DNA of 64,000 nucleotides from Candidatus Pacearchaeota archaeon (lineage in GTDB: Archaea > Nanoarchaeota > Nanoarchaeia > Pacearchaeales > GW2011-AR1): the NCBI GenBank assembly GCA_023228245.1, contig JALOBN010000009.1, positions 1 to 64,000 on the forward strand. The letters are read 5' to 3'. Below are positions 9,213 through 19,155 of this stretch, one piece after another. Position numbers and translations under genes: made by a program. A model generated the notes under the pieces. It did not search any database and was not told the origin of the DNA. It was given only the letters and a program-made list of their open reading frames with translations. Every line of letters begins with the position of its first letter. Position 1 is the first letter of the stretch.

Positions 9213-9559
9213 AAGTCAAGGGTCCCTTGCTCAAGTATCTTAAGACTATCTCCCACAGAGAATTCCTCACGTGGATCGAGTGGTTAGAAGAGGAATACAA
9301 TGAGCCTAGTCGGTCGGATTACTACTTGATGCAAATCGCCAAACGTGTGCATCAAGGTTGGGCGAAGAATGCTCGTAGCATTGACCTAAAGACTGAGAAG
9401 CTAAGGTTCAAGCCAGCTAACCAGAAGCCTACTGCGGACAGCCGAAGGGCAGCCACGGCTATTTCCAAAGCCGTATGGGCAATGCGGTTGAGCGCTGCTA
9501 GGGAAGCCATGCGAAAGCAAAAAGAAGCAGAAGCCAGGAGAAGTAAGCGTGGCAAGTGA
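9167..9559 (+). CDS. Tail assembly chaperone, T-like extension made by -1 frameshift
   Basis: 130 codons in the -1 frame relative to the G-like gene. They contain EFLTWIEWLEEEYNEPSRSDYY and a very basic C-terminus (AMRKQKEAEARRSKRGK). There is no good initiator with a ribosome site; a TTG at 9227 is the only nearby option. Expression as a fusion is therefore expected, giving a 266-residue GT-like protein. The end overlaps the start of the tape-measure gene by 11 bases. Confidence 0.75.
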   Translation, partial: RAKQYHNQLRLASHLKVKGPLLKYLKTISHREFLTWIEWLEEEYNEPSRSDYYLMQIAKRVHQGWAKNARSIDLKTEKLRFKPANQKPTADSRRAATAISKAVWAMRLSAAREAMRKQKEAEARRSKRGK

Positions 9560-12500
9560 AACTGAAATTGAACGCCTAGTAGTCCGCCTGGTTGGTGACG
9601 TTTCCAAATACCAGAAGATGGTAGAGGAGGTGTCATCTTCTACTAGAGAATTCACTAAACTCGAACAGCGAATCAACCACTTAGAGGATTCTCTGAAGCG
9701 GAGTAATGATGGTGTTGGCAATCTTAACAGTTCTCTTGCCCGAAGTGCTCAGGCTTCAGACATGGCTGGCATCAAGCTTACTGCCTTAGGATACAGTCTA
9801 AGTCAGATTGGCTCAACAATTAGGGGTTTAGGTGGCGGCCTTGGTACGGAGATGCTGAGGGCAGCTAAGGACTTTGAAAAGACCAGCATTTCAATGCGAG
9901 CTTTGGTTGGTAATGCAGAGGATGCCGACAGGCTGCTAAGAAACCTGACTGACTTTGCTGCGAAAACGCCCTTTGAGATGCCCACCCTGCTCGGTGCCAC
10001 GAAGATGCTGATGCAGTATGGCACTAAGGCAGATGAAATCCTGCCAATCCTAAAGAGCATCGGCGATGTTACCGGCGGGGTGGACGCTCAGAAGGTTATG
10101 CAGATGTCCTACGCCTTTGGTCAGATGTCATCGTCTGGCCGATTGATGGGGCAGGACCTACTACAAATGATCAATGCGGGATTCAATCCTCTAAGCGAAA
10201 TCGCTAAGAAGACAGGTAAGTCCGTAGCCACATTGAAGAAGGAGATGGAGTCTGGACGTATTACTGTTACGATGGTAAAAGAAGCATTTGCTAGCGCTAG
10301 CGGTAAACTCGATTTGATGAACAAGCAGTCCAAGTCTCTAGAGGGATTACAGTCAACTCTCAATGATAACATTGGTATCTTCAAGCGCAAACTTGGTGAT
10401 GAGTTGGTGCCGGCAGCCAAGGCTTTTGTCGATTGGCAAGGGAGAATGACTGAAGGCTTTGACAACCTCAGCAAGTCTAGCAAAACAGCGATTGCCTATT
10501 CTGCTGGGGCAGTCGAAGTGTTTGGCATTGGAATGGAGAAGCTGTCTAGCGTAGCGATGACCCTCGCTGCAATAAAGCTCTCTGGCATGGGTACTGCCCT
10601 CTTAAGCATAGCTCCAGCCACTATTGCTGCCAGTAAGGCCACAGCAACGTGGCTAAACACCCTCCATAGCGTTGCAGGCACAACCCAGCTAATGACAGGC
10701 AGTGCTATTGCCTACGCAGTAGCCTGGCGGGTAGGGGTTTATGGGGCCATTACGGCCGTTACCTTATCTATCCTAGACGCGGCTTCTGCCCAGGACAAAT
10801 TGAATGCCGCCTTTGCAGAGGGAGAATTGCTGTCCAGCAAGTTTAGGAAGTTTGAATCTCAACGTCATGAATTCTACATGCAGATGCCAGCTGGAGCAAC
10901 TGAAATCCAGAAGAGGGAAGTCTACCAGAGAGAATCTGAGAGACTAGGTGGTAAAATAAAGGGCAGCCAAAAATCAGTCGGAGCCAAAGAATCCCGCTTG
11001 GCTAGGATGGAAGGGTCATTCGAGGAGGTTTGGTTTTGGAATGAAAAGAACATCAACCAGCTTAAGAATGAAATCAAGAATGACAGGGCAGAGTTAGAGC
11101 ACCTGCAAGGCATGGCTGCGGAAGTGTCCAAGCTGCTGAATCCTACTCCAGAAGCTACGGCTGCTGGCGCTGAGATGATTAAACAGCTGGATTTACGGGA
11201 GGCTTCTCTTCGTAAGACAACCACTGAAACAAAAATGCTTGAGGCAGCTAACAAGGGTCTGTCAAAAGCTGAGATGGATATTGTTAGGAATAGAGAACCT
11301 CAGGTCTTGGCAGCTGAAATGATTGCCAAGTTAGAGGAAGAAGCAGAGCAGTATGGCCTGACTGAAAAAGAACTGGAGAAGTACAAACTGAGCTTGGCTG
11401 GATTGCCACCAGCTCTACGTCAAGCTGTAGATGCACATATCGACCTGAAGTACGCAGCCAAGGAATCAGGAAAGATTATTGCTGATATTGAATCCACCAT
11501 CAAATCTCTTACTGAGGAGATTGGGGTCCTGCGGGCTGGATCGAAAGAACAGTATTTGTTGAATCGCGGCTTGGAAGAGCATGCCTCGGCTTCCAGTTTA
11601 GATCTACTGACCAGAAAAAGGCTGGAGAAGCAAATAGTTGAATCTGAAGCAAACGTACGTAAGGCAATTGAAACTCTTAACGAAGAGGCTGAATCCCTAC
11701 GCGCCGGTGGTAAAGCCCAGGCTGAGTTGAATTATGCTATGGAGAACGGGACTGACGCCACTTTAGGATTTGCCTTAGCACAAGCAGAAGCCAATAAAAA
11801 ATCAGCTGAACTAGAAAGTAGTACACAAAAGGCTACCGAAGCCTTCAAAGAAGAGGCTCGGACGGAAAGCTACTTCATGAAGGATCGGGCAGCAGCCGTC
11901 GAACGATTGACTATTGCTGAAAGAGAATTAGCCAGAGTAAGAAGCCAAGCCAACCAGAGCAAAGTAGAGGCTGCTAGGAAAGCCCTGGAAAACTTAGATA
12001 AAGCCAACGTCAAGAACTACAACCTAGCTAAGCAAGCAGAAAAAGCCAACCTCCCGGGGGCCAAGGAATTTGCCGCACAAGCTAAGATGAATGAAATGCG
12101 TGATAGAGAGCAGAAAGGACGAGAAGAGGCTTTGCGTTTGGCTGAGAAACTGCTCACCCCAGAGCAGAGATTTGCCAAAGCCCAAGAATTTGCTCGTGAG
12201 ATGCTTGAGAAGAACATCTACACCTACGAGCAATACAAGAAGGCCATTGAAGAGGCCCGTGCTGAGAAAGCCAAGTTTGACGCTAGCGGAATCAAGCCCT
12301 CTCTGATGGGTAGTGCTGAGTCGATGTGGCGTTTGGCTGAGTACCAAACTGGCATAAGCCAAACCGCCTCCCGTGCCACTAAGGCTTCGGATAACTTCTT
12401 AATGATGTCGCCAGAAGAGTTAGCTAACCCCAAGAACCAGCAACGGTTGCGGGCTCTTCAGGCTAGACTCACTCCACAAGCCTCTAGAGCAGCCTGGCAA

Positions 12501-12710
12501 CAGAACCAGCTGATTGAAGGGATTCGAGTCAATAACCAAGGTCGGGACGCTGAGGCAAGACAAGCCCGAGAATTCTTCGGGTCTGATATTGTCTCTAACG
12601 AATCCACTGACATTCTCAAGGAGATTAGGGACTTGAACCAGAAGCAACTGAGTAAAGACCTTCTGGAAGGTATACAAATAACAAACGCTAGCAATGGGGG
12701 AGGCCTATAG
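9549..12710 (+). CDS. Tail tape-measure protein
   Basis: 1053 residues, GTG start. Residues 90-250 carry the tape-measure core domain (SMRALVGNAEDAD, FAAKTPFEMPTLLGATKML, QMSYAFGQMSSSGRLMGQDL). A hydrophobic segment around 330-420 follows (AATIAASKATATWLNTL and neighbours), then several hundred residues of Lys/Glu/Ala-rich coiled coil. It sets tail length; at roughly 0.15 nm per residue it would correspond to a tail near 150 nm. Placement after the frameshifted chaperone is canonical. Confidence 0.9.
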   Translation: MASETEIERLVVRLVGDVSKYQKMVEEVSSSTREFTKLEQRINHLEDSLKRSNDGVGNLNSSLARSAQASDMAGIKLTALGYSLSQIGSTIRGLGGGLGTEMLRAAKDFEKTSISMRALVGNAEDADRLLRNLTDFAAKTPFEMPTLLGATKMLMQYGTKADEILPILKSIGDVTGGVDAQKVMQMSYAFGQMSSSGRLMGQDLLQMINAGFNPLSEIAKKTGKSVATLKKEMESGRITVTMVKEAFASASGKLDLMNKQSKSLEGLQSTLNDNIGIFKRKLGDELVPAAKAFVDWQGRMTEGFDNLSKSSKTAIAYSAGAVEVFGIGMEKLSSVAMTLAAIKLSGMGTALLSIAPATIAASKATATWLNTLHSVAGTTQLMTGSAIAYAVAWRVGVYGAITAVTLSILDAASAQDKLNAAFAEGELLSSKFRKFESQRHEFYMQMPAGATEIQKREVYQRESERLGGKIKGSQKSVGAKESRLARMEGSFEEVWFWNEKNINQLKNEIKNDRAELEHLQGMAAEVSKLLNPTPEATAAGAEMIKQLDLREASLRKTTTETKMLEAANKGLSKAEMDIVRNREPQVLAAEMIAKLEEEAEQYGLTEKELEKYKLSLAGLPPALRQAVDAHIDLKYAAKESGKIIADIESTIKSLTEEIGVLRAGSKEQYLLNRGLEEHASASSLDLLTRKRLEKQIVESEANVRKAIETLNEEAESLRAGGKAQAELNYAMENGTDATLGFALAQAEANKKSAELESSTQKATEAFKEEARTESYFMKDRAAAVERLTIAERELARVRSQANQSKVEAARKALENLDKANVKNYNLAKQAEKANLPGAKEFAAQAKMNEMRDREQKGREEALRLAEKLLTPEQRFAKAQEFAREMLEKNIYTYEQYKKAIEEARAEKAKFDASGIKPSLMGSAESMWRLAEYQTGISQTASRATKASDNFLMMSPEELANPKNQQRLRALQARLTPQASRAAWQQNQLIEGIRVNNQGRDAEARQAREFFGSDIVSNESTDILKEIRDLNQKQLSKDLLEGIQITNASNGGGL

Positions 12711-12711
12711 T

Positions 12712-13731
12712 ATGGCAGCCTCAGTACACGGCGGACCTAGGACTTGGAGCGGTGGCAGAGATGAAGAAGGCTACCGAGAATTCAAGGTCCAGCACCTAGT
12801 CAAAACCACTGATACTAATGACGGCCCCATGGCAGTAATGAGTGCTGCCGGGTTACCTGAAATAGGTTCTACATGGCAGTTTGGCAACGACAATGATCCT
12901 TGGGCTTTCTGTTACCCTTGGATTAGCATTGAACCTCATGAAGCTAAAGATGGAGAGAAGCACAAGTGGTGGATTGTTGATCAGAAGTTCTCTACAAAGC
13001 CACTACATCGTTGTCAAGACACTCCCATTGAAGATCCCCTACTAGAGCCCCAGAAGATAAGTGGTTCATTCGTTAAGTACTCCAGAGAAGCCTGGATTGA
13101 TCGTAACGGTAACCTACTGAAGAACACAGCACATGAGCCCTTCCGTGGACCAGAGGTGGAGTTTGATTGCAATCGGCCTACTGTCAAAATAGAGCAGAAC
13201 GTAGCTAGCCTAGGGCTAGAAACATTCTCGATGATGATTGACACCCTCAACGATGATACCCTATGGGGCTTGGCTAAGCGTTGTATCAAGCTGTCAAACG
13301 TGTCTTGGCAGCGACAGGTCTGGGGGTCTTGCGATTACTACTACACCAGAACCTTTGACTTTGATATTCGCTATGGCACCTTCGATGTGACCATTCCTGA
13401 CGAAGGAACAAAGGTACTGAACGGTCGATGGGTGAAAGACACTACCAATTCTAACGTGTCAAAGTATGAAGTGTTGGCTCTCAAAGGCGGCGGAGTGCCC
13501 AGCTACCTTAACCCTCAACATTTCATCCAATATGTGGACATGCAAGGGAATTTAGGCCGAGTATTTTTGAATGGTAAGGGGCTACCGGCCAACACAACGG
13601 CAGCAAGCTACACGGCTTCTGCAACTGTACCAACTACAGGGACAGTAGCTTCAGGCAACATCTACCTACACAAGTTTGAGTTCTATGGCGAGAGCAACTT
13701 CCTGACTCTCGGCATTCCAACGCAATTATAG
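12712..13731 (+). CDS. Probable distal tail protein
   Basis: 339 residues. I chose ATG 12712 because GGGGGAGG lies 8 bases upstream and it starts just after the tape-measure stop. Trp- and Asp-rich beta protein (WIVDQKFSTKPLHRC, GSCDYYYTRTFDFDIRYGTF) with no recognised enzymatic motif. The position immediately after the tape measure is where distal tail and baseplate hub genes normally lie. Confidence 0.5.
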   Translation: MAASVHGGPRTWSGGRDEEGYREFKVQHLVKTTDTNDGPMAVMSAAGLPEIGSTWQFGNDNDPWAFCYPWISIEPHEAKDGEKHKWWIVDQKFSTKPLHRCQDTPIEDPLLEPQKISGSFVKYSREAWIDRNGNLLKNTAHEPFRGPEVEFDCNRPTVKIEQNVASLGLETFSMMIDTLNDDTLWGLAKRCIKLSNVSWQRQVWGSCDYYYTRTFDFDIRYGTFDVTIPDEGTKVLNGRWVKDTTNSNVSKYEVLALKGGGVPSYLNPQHFIQYVDMQGNLGRVFLNGKGLPANTTAASYTASATVPTTGTVASGNIYLHKFEFYGESNFLTLGIPTQL

Positions 13732-13743
13732 TGAGTGACTAAC

Positions 13744-14166
13744 ATGGCCAACGAAGCCACTATCCGCTCCAGCTTGCAGATCCGTAAGGGTGAGATTGAT
13801 TATCAAAGCCGGCCTACCTCTCACCACGAGGATGTGACAGGCACTAACGGCCCTTGCCCTGGTGCTGTTACGGCGACGGTAGCTGGAGTAAACGTGGACT
13901 TTAGTCCACTGGTTACTCCAGGATTGGTGACCATTCACAACTTAGACTCTACCAACTTTGTCGAATATGGGGCTTGGGACCCTGTCACCAGTACCTTCTT
14001 TCCTATTGGCGAAGTGCCAGCCGGTGCCGCCTACAGCTTCCGGCTGTCTCGTAACCTGGGGGAGTCCTATGGCACTGGGACAAGTACGACAGGGACTGGA
14101 CATGCTTTGCGAGTCAAGGCCGATACGGCCAGCGTTAACGTCGTAATCGAAGCGTTTGAGGCATAA
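13744..14166 (+). CDS. Small virion protein of unknown function
   Basis: 140 residues from ATG 13744; a GTG at 13735 is an alternative start. A beta-rich protein with VTIHNLDSTNFVEYGAWD and GEVPAGAAYSFRLSRNLG, which reads like a small tail-tip or decoration domain. Context between the distal tail protein and further virion genes supports a structural role only. Confidence 0.5.
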   Translation: MANEATIRSSLQIRKGEIDYQSRPTSHHEDVTGTNGPCPGAVTATVAGVNVDFSPLVTPGLVTIHNLDSTNFVEYGAWDPVTSTFFPIGEVPAGAAYSFRLSRNLGESYGTGTSTTGTGHALRVKADTASVNVVIEAFEA

Positions 14167-14199
14167 CGATCTACAGTCTTTAACTGGTAGGAGCGACCA

Positions 14200-14763
14200 G
14201 TGGAGCCACAAGAAAATACCGAATTCAATGAAGAGAATCCAACCAAGTCTGAGGCAACCCGAGAATCTCCACCTTCAATGGGACCGGTTGCTGACCCAGA
14301 CGATTCTCAAGTCCAGCGGTTAATCAACCCGCCTATCCCTATTATCAACCCTAAGGACCGCCTGACGGTTGTTCAAAGCTTCTATCACAGCGTAGTAGGT
14401 GAGGAAGCTACACGCGCTGATGGTGGGTTCTCCAGGTTTCTGAAGACGAGTGAGCAGTGCTATACGCGATGGCTCAAGGTTGCAGAAGAATGGATTCCTC
14501 TGGATACGGGGTGGGTCACCGAAGTGGGGTTGGTTGTCATTAAGAATGTGAACACTAAGTTCACGCAGCGACAACCTACTGAAGAGCAGAAAGCTGAAGC
14601 AGCGAAGAAGGTCTTGGAAGTATCCTACACTAAGGATTCCAATCGCAGCTTTCTAATTCCCCCAGGTGAGTGCTATCCATTCTACCCTAGTTCACCTGGT
14701 GAATTGTTCTTGCGTTGCCAGCACGGGCAAACGCGATTTGACCTGTGGGTTTACCCAGGCTAG
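14200..14763 (+). CDS. Virion protein of unknown function
   Basis: 187 residues from GTG 14200 after TAGGAGCGACCA. The first 60 residues are acidic and Pro-rich and look disordered. The rest forms a compact domain (YTRWLKVAEEWIPLDTGW, SFLIPPGECYPFYPSS, FDLWVYPG). I do not recognise the family. Confidence 0.5.
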   Translation: MEPQENTEFNEENPTKSEATRESPPSMGPVADPDDSQVQRLINPPIPIINPKDRLTVVQSFYHSVVGEEATRADGGFSRFLKTSEQCYTRWLKVAEEWIPLDTGWVTEVGLVVIKNVNTKFTQRQPTEEQKAEAAKKVLEVSYTKDSNRSFLIPPGECYPFYPSSPGELFLRCQHGQTRFDLWVYPG

Positions 14764-14786
14764 TTTCTAGCGTAATCGAGGCTATT

Positions 14787-15569
14787 ATGCCTAAAGGCTA
14801 CTTGATTTCTGAAGACGATTACAAAATCTTTCAGCAATTGATCGCTCGGGAGAAGGCCCGTACTCAGAATACCAGGAATCGTCCTAAACTTTGGCTGCCT
14901 GGACAAGACTACTCATCTCCTGAGGTCTACATCACCAAACCTACTGAATCTATCAGTGCCTTATCCGGTGGTAACCCAGGCGAAGGTGAGTTAGAGGTTT
15001 ATGAAATCCAAGAGAATAGCGGAGGCACTCCAGAATTATTCACCTCTGGCTGTGAAAATAAGATTGGCTACAACCTCTCCAGTTCTGCCTTATCAACCAA
15101 TACCTACTACATCACAGTCAAAGACAAATTCGGCCGTCACTTCCCTATAGTCGGCGGTTCTATGGATGTTAGGGCTTTTGTATTACGTACTCCGTTGGAT
15201 GCGGGTGGGTCCGCGGTTGCCCAACAACTTAGCTATAAGACGTTTGGTAATTGCACCAGTGAAGAATCAGGCACTGGGACATCCTCTGATGCTAAGGTTC
15301 TATGTTACACCAAGGACAGTAATGGCAATGCTGTGTTCTTTATTGTGTATGATAGGCTTGGAGAGTTTTATGGGTGGGCTGACCCTCAGAGTGAAACCTA
15401 TAGTTGCGGTATCGCCTGGAAGCTTTCAGATACCCCAACTTTTGACGAACTTTGTTTACAGCCTTATGATCAACCATACGATGATGTGACTGAAGTTCTT
15501 GAAATTAACAGAATGTCATGTTCTAGCTTCCTTAACTGCCCTTGCCAAACTGCTGATTGCGGAGAATAG
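14787..15569 (+). CDS. Virion protein of unknown function with Cys-rich C-terminus
   Basis: 260 residues from ATG 14787, which has a GAGG-type site; the upstream in-frame ATG at 14745 would overlap the preceding gene. Beta-rich body (YYITVKDKFGRHFPIVGGSM, VFFIVYDRLGEFYGWADP) and a C-terminal run of five cysteines in about 15 residues. The following gene is even richer in cysteine, so the two may act together in a disulfide- or metal-stabilised tail tip. Confidence 0.5.
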   Translation: MPKGYLISEDDYKIFQQLIAREKARTQNTRNRPKLWLPGQDYSSPEVYITKPTESISALSGGNPGEGELEVYEIQENSGGTPELFTSGCENKIGYNLSSSALSTNTYYITVKDKFGRHFPIVGGSMDVRAFVLRTPLDAGGSAVAQQLSYKTFGNCTSEESGTGTSSDAKVLCYTKDSNGNAVFFIVYDRLGEFYGWADPQSETYSCGIAWKLSDTPTFDELCLQPYDQPYDDVTEVLEINRMSCSSFLNCPCQTADCGE

Positions 15570-15576
15570 ATAAGCC

Positions 15577-17145
15577 ATGAGCAATGGGACGGGTGGATGG
15601 TATTGCTGTTGTCCAGAAGGATGCTTTACATTCGTAGATGACTTTTGCCGTGATCCAGAGGCTTGTCCTCGTCTTGGACCACATTGGCATGTTGTGAGCC
15701 CGAGCGTTAGCGGAATACCAGAATGTGAGTATCCATATTGGCCTTGGTGGATCGACGTGGCCCAGTGTCCCGTCCCTCCCGGATTCCTTATGGAAGATGG
15801 GCATCCTGGGGCAATCATCATCAACACCGACAGAGTTCCAGCAGGCCCAAAAAACCGGAACAGCGGGTCGTTCTCCAAGTACATGAAAGCAGGATACACT
15901 GTCTACTACGATCAAATTGGAGACAGTTACTCGTTGCTGCTGGATTTTCAACAGTGCAGGGACGGCGAGGGCTACGACTACTTTGAGTTCAAGTACACAC
16001 GTGTGTCTGTTGGCGAAGCAACACTGCAATGGCTGGCGGTCATGGGTGGCACAACAACCGTACTGAAAACTTGCACGGTGACCGATGGACTGCAAGATGT
16101 TGGCACTCACTTTGAAATTTACGGGTGTTACACCGGCGACATGCTTTATGGAGTGGTCCCGTGTGGCACGATCATCGTCGATCTATTGGACGTTGAAGGG
16201 TTCTCCGTTGGGGACATGGGAGGCTATGATTGCGACAAAGAGGCCGGATGGCACGCAGGGATCAAGCACGGAAACAGCCACCAGTGCTACTTCTCATACT
16301 GGTTCATCGAACAGACGATCGACGACCGCGACGACTGCAACGGCTGCAACTGGTGCTTTTGTAACTTCAGCCCATTTTCTCAAGAGGAAGATCGCAACGT
16401 CGTCATACCGCCGAAGCTGCTCCTGACATTCACAGATGCAGGCGGTGCCTGTGCTGACTTGGACGGGGCGTCTATGTTGTTGACAGGCAAAGGCTGCTCG
16501 CCTGGGGAATGGACTGGGTGGATATTGAACAACTGCCACGCATGCCTGTCGCCGTACCACGCGAATGATTACACCGAGGACTTCTGTTTGCAGGCCACTC
16601 TACAGTGCTCGGACGTATGCGAGCCGATTGACGAGGGCTACTACGAACGCGCCTTGCGCCTTTACTTGGCATACCATCAACCAACTCCGTACGGTGTTAG
16701 CGCCAGCCCTGGCCACGCGGTTATCAACTCTAGCTGCTATGCTTCTCCGTTTTACATTGGCCAGGGAGCTGCAACCTTTGTAGACAGCCCAGATATGATT
16801 GACGACTGCGTCTACGGGCTGCTTGGGCCGTACAACGGCCCTGGGCTGCTTAGGGTAAAGTTGGAGGAGTCGACATGCAGGCCCATTCTGTTCAAGTTCG
16901 CTTACGGAGGGACTTTGAACAATGTAGGGTGTTCAATCAACCAACAGACGGGAGAAGACTACACGGATACTTACTGCACGCAGAATGATGGCGAGGTTCC
17001 TTGCTGTTACCCCGCGACGAAAACCATCTACTACGATGAAGACTTGTTCATATGGGTGTGCGAAGTCACCACGTCTGTGGCGTTTTCCATTTTAATCACC
17101 GAGGCACCAAAGGACTACATTGACCCGTGTCGAGAGTACGATTAA
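15577..17145 (+). CDS. Large cysteine-rich virion protein
   Basis: 522 residues with 34 cysteines spread along the whole length, including a CCCPEGCF start and a DDCNGCNWCFCNF cluster. Also rich in Tyr, Trp, Asp and Gly. No catalytic motif or transmembrane segment is seen. It ends the virion block. Base composition is more GC-rich than in genes upstream, which continues to about 18.6 kb and suggests a separately acquired segment. A receptor-binding tail-tip role is plausible but not shown. Confidence 0.5.
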   Translation: MSNGTGGWYCCCPEGCFTFVDDFCRDPEACPRLGPHWHVVSPSVSGIPECEYPYWPWWIDVAQCPVPPGFLMEDGHPGAIIINTDRVPAGPKNRNSGSFSKYMKAGYTVYYDQIGDSYSLLLDFQQCRDGEGYDYFEFKYTRVSVGEATLQWLAVMGGTTTVLKTCTVTDGLQDVGTHFEIYGCYTGDMLYGVVPCGTIIVDLLDVEGFSVGDMGGYDCDKEAGWHAGIKHGNSHQCYFSYWFIEQTIDDRDDCNGCNWCFCNFSPFSQEEDRNVVIPPKLLLTFTDAGGACADLDGASMLLTGKGCSPGEWTGWILNNCHACLSPYHANDYTEDFCLQATLQCSDVCEPIDEGYYERALRLYLAYHQPTPYGVSASPGHAVINSSCYASPFYIGQGAATFVDSPDMIDDCVYGLLGPYNGPGLLRVKLEESTCRPILFKFAYGGTLNNVGCSINQQTGEDYTDTYCTQNDGEVPCCYPATKTIYYDEDLFIWVCEVTTSVAFSILITEAPKDYIDPCREYD

Positions 17146-17154
17146 TCCACAACA

Positions 17155-17547
17155 TCAAGGCAGATCGGTCCGGTATAGCCAGAAACGCTGCCGAAGTTTA
17201 TGTAGACGATTCTGGACCTTGGAGCAGTTTATGGAATCATCCAACCCTTTCTTAGATTCCGACAGGATAGGTCTTTCGATGTCTGAGTACAGACCAGACA
17301 ACGCTGCTTCTAGTCTCGCGTCATGCGAACGGGAAACCACAGCAAGACGCTCAACGACTTCACGCAACTGCTTGACAACCCCGCTGCGTTTCGCCGTCGA
17401 TACATCAAGAGCCATGTAGATAGTGAGCCCTTCTAATTCGTTAAACAACCCGACCAGTTCCGCCTTATCATCTTTCATGCCGGGGGCTGTGACTCTGCTT
17501 GGCTGCATGGCAGGACTGATCCACAGCAATATCGCTAGCAATAGCAT
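17155..17547 (-). CDS. Small membrane-anchored protein on the opposite strand
   Basis: From ATG 17547 it would encode 130 residues: a short N-terminal hydrophobic helix (LLLAILLWISPAM; TTG 17559 would lengthen it), then a soluble helical region (LREVVERLAVVSRSHDARLE). It fills an otherwise gene-free gap between two plus-strand genes and ends 10 bases past the stop of the Cys-rich gene. No strong ribosome site was found. It could be a lysis-related or accessory membrane protein, or a spurious frame. Confidence 0.4.
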   Translation of the reverse strand: MLLLAILLWISPAMQPSRVTAPGMKDDKAELVGLFNELEGLTIYMALDVSTAKRSGVVKQLREVVERLAVVSRSHDARLEAALSGLYSDIERPILSESKKGLDDSINCSKVQNRLHKLRQRFWLYRTDLP

Positions 17548-17583
17548 AACTAAGATCAACAGAACACCAAGGACGTTGGGCCA

Positions 17584-18618
17584 ATGCGAATAGGTACGAT
17601 CTGCCTGTCCACGCTTTCCGGGACTATTCCCAGGGACTTCCACAGAAACGGAATCATCACCGACGTGTTGGTGGTGAGCAAACCAGGAGACTTTTCTAAG
17701 AGCTGGTATCCAGGATCGTCTCTTGCTACTGCAAACAACATCCAGAAGATGCTTGACGAGGTGGATGCCGTTCTGCTGTTTGAAGGAGTCATGAACCACG
17801 ATCTTGTCGTTGGCGCGCATGATAGGAACCTCCCCATTGCTTACATGCCGATATACGGCTGGTCTAATCCAAACCTCTTAATCCACGCAGACCTCTTTCT
17901 GTGTCCTTCTCCAGTTGAGTATGCCCAGTATAGCAGCACAACCACACGGACTGTGCAAGTAACCGTACCTGTCTCTCAAATGTGGCGACTCAGAAACAAC
18001 GCCCGATCATTCGTACACAACGCAGGATCGCAGACCAGAAGCGGGACGCCTGAGATCCTCCAGTCAATGCAGTTTGTCAAAAGCCCAATCGCCCTGACCA
18101 TCTTCGGGCGACCTACCGTCCAGACCGGCAAGTACGACGACAACAAGCCGATTTTGTCGCAGAGCATCATCGCCAAGTTGGCAGAGTCTTTTACCACGGA
18201 TAATCGCGTTACGTTCGTGCTCAATGAACCAGAGCCCGAGAATTTCAGCCTGTACGACCGAGGGGACGTGTTCCTCCAGCTTCCAAAATTCGGCGGGTTA
18301 TCTCTTCCGTTGCAGGAGGCTTTCTCCAGCGGGATGCTAGTGCTCACCACCGATCGGAAGCCGTTCACCGACTGGTTGCCGAATAGACCCATGGTATCCA
18401 CCAACGGCTCAACGCACGGCCAAGGTGCAGTAGCACTCACGCAAGACGTGCTTGACCCAGCGGGAATTGCCACTGCCATAGATGCTTGGTATGAACGCGA
18501 CATCGACGCGTTTTCGCTCGCGGGGCAGCAATGGGCAGAAGAAAACAGTTGGACAGTATGGAAGCCGCGATACATAGAGATTTTGGACGACCTCATTAGA
18601 CGCCATCGCAGAAGGTGA
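17584..18618 (+). CDS. GT-B-like glycosyltransferase, paralogue of 19857-20879
   Basis: 344 residues. The C-terminal half has the group-1 glycosyltransferase pattern GDVFLQLPKFGGLSLPLQEA then SSGMLVLTTD, with the acidic residue of the nucleotide-sugar site. The N-terminal half reads as a Rossmann domain (MRIGTICLSTLSGT, VDAVLLFEGV). It is clearly related to the protein at 19857, including the closing WAEENSW segment. First gene of the glycan cassette; donor and acceptor are unknown. Confidence 0.7.
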   Translation: MRIGTICLSTLSGTIPRDFHRNGIITDVLVVSKPGDFSKSWYPGSSLATANNIQKMLDEVDAVLLFEGVMNHDLVVGAHDRNLPIAYMPIYGWSNPNLLIHADLFLCPSPVEYAQYSSTTTRTVQVTVPVSQMWRLRNNARSFVHNAGSQTRSGTPEILQSMQFVKSPIALTIFGRPTVQTGKYDDNKPILSQSIIAKLAESFTTDNRVTFVLNEPEPENFSLYDRGDVFLQLPKFGGLSLPLQEAFSSGMLVLTTDRKPFTDWLPNRPMVSTNGSTHGQGAVALTQDVLDPAGIATAIDAWYERDIDAFSLAGQQWAEENSWTVWKPRYIEILDDLIRRHRRR

Positions 18619-18624
18619 GACACT

Positions 18625-19113
18625 ATGCCTCCAGTCGACCTAAGCCGCTATCCCAACCTTCAGAAGTTGGTCAACACAAATCCCCGTTATCGACAGGCTT
18701 GGTTGGAAGACAGGTTTCCACTCAAGTCTATCGCTGAGAGGTTGCCTGTCGTTGCCTCTAGTGCAAGCCCCCCTATCCCAAAGGCTGCCCAAGCCAATAA
18801 AGGGGGGGCGGGCACTGAGTTAAGCAAGTTGCTAGCCAAGTGGCATATCAAGGCTCATGCAGGGTGTAAGTGCAAGTCTCGTGCCTTGGAGATGGACCGT
18901 CGTGGCATCGAGTGGTGCGATAAGAATATTGAGTTGATTGTAGATTGGCTAGAGGAAGAAGCAACAAAGCGTCACCTACCTTTTGTAAGATCGCTTGGTA
19001 AATCATTAGTCAACAAAGCAATCCGCAACGCCAAGACTACGGCTAAGCAGGCGATACCCAATGACCCAATACGCCAGCTAGCCAATACCTTCGAGATGCG
19101 TCCTGCGACCTAA
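18625..19113 (+). CDS. Conserved small cassette protein with CxC and WC motifs
   Basis: 162 residues. The core TELSKLLAKWHIKAHAGCKCK, then MDRRGIEWCDKN and IVDWLEEEATKRHLPF, is a conserved pattern I recall from phage and prophage genes next to glycosyltransferases. The cysteines could bind metal. N-terminal 60 residues are Pro-rich. Function unknown. Confidence 0.5.
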   Translation: MPPVDLSRYPNLQKLVNTNPRYRQAWLEDRFPLKSIAERLPVVASSASPPIPKAAQANKGGAGTELSKLLAKWHIKAHAGCKCKSRALEMDRRGIEWCDKNIELIVDWLEEEATKRHLPFVRSLGKSLVNKAIRNAKTTAKQAIPNDPIRQLANTFEMRPAT

Positions 19114-19155
19114 CATTATCTGTTACGGCAACAAAACCTAACCTAATTATATTCT

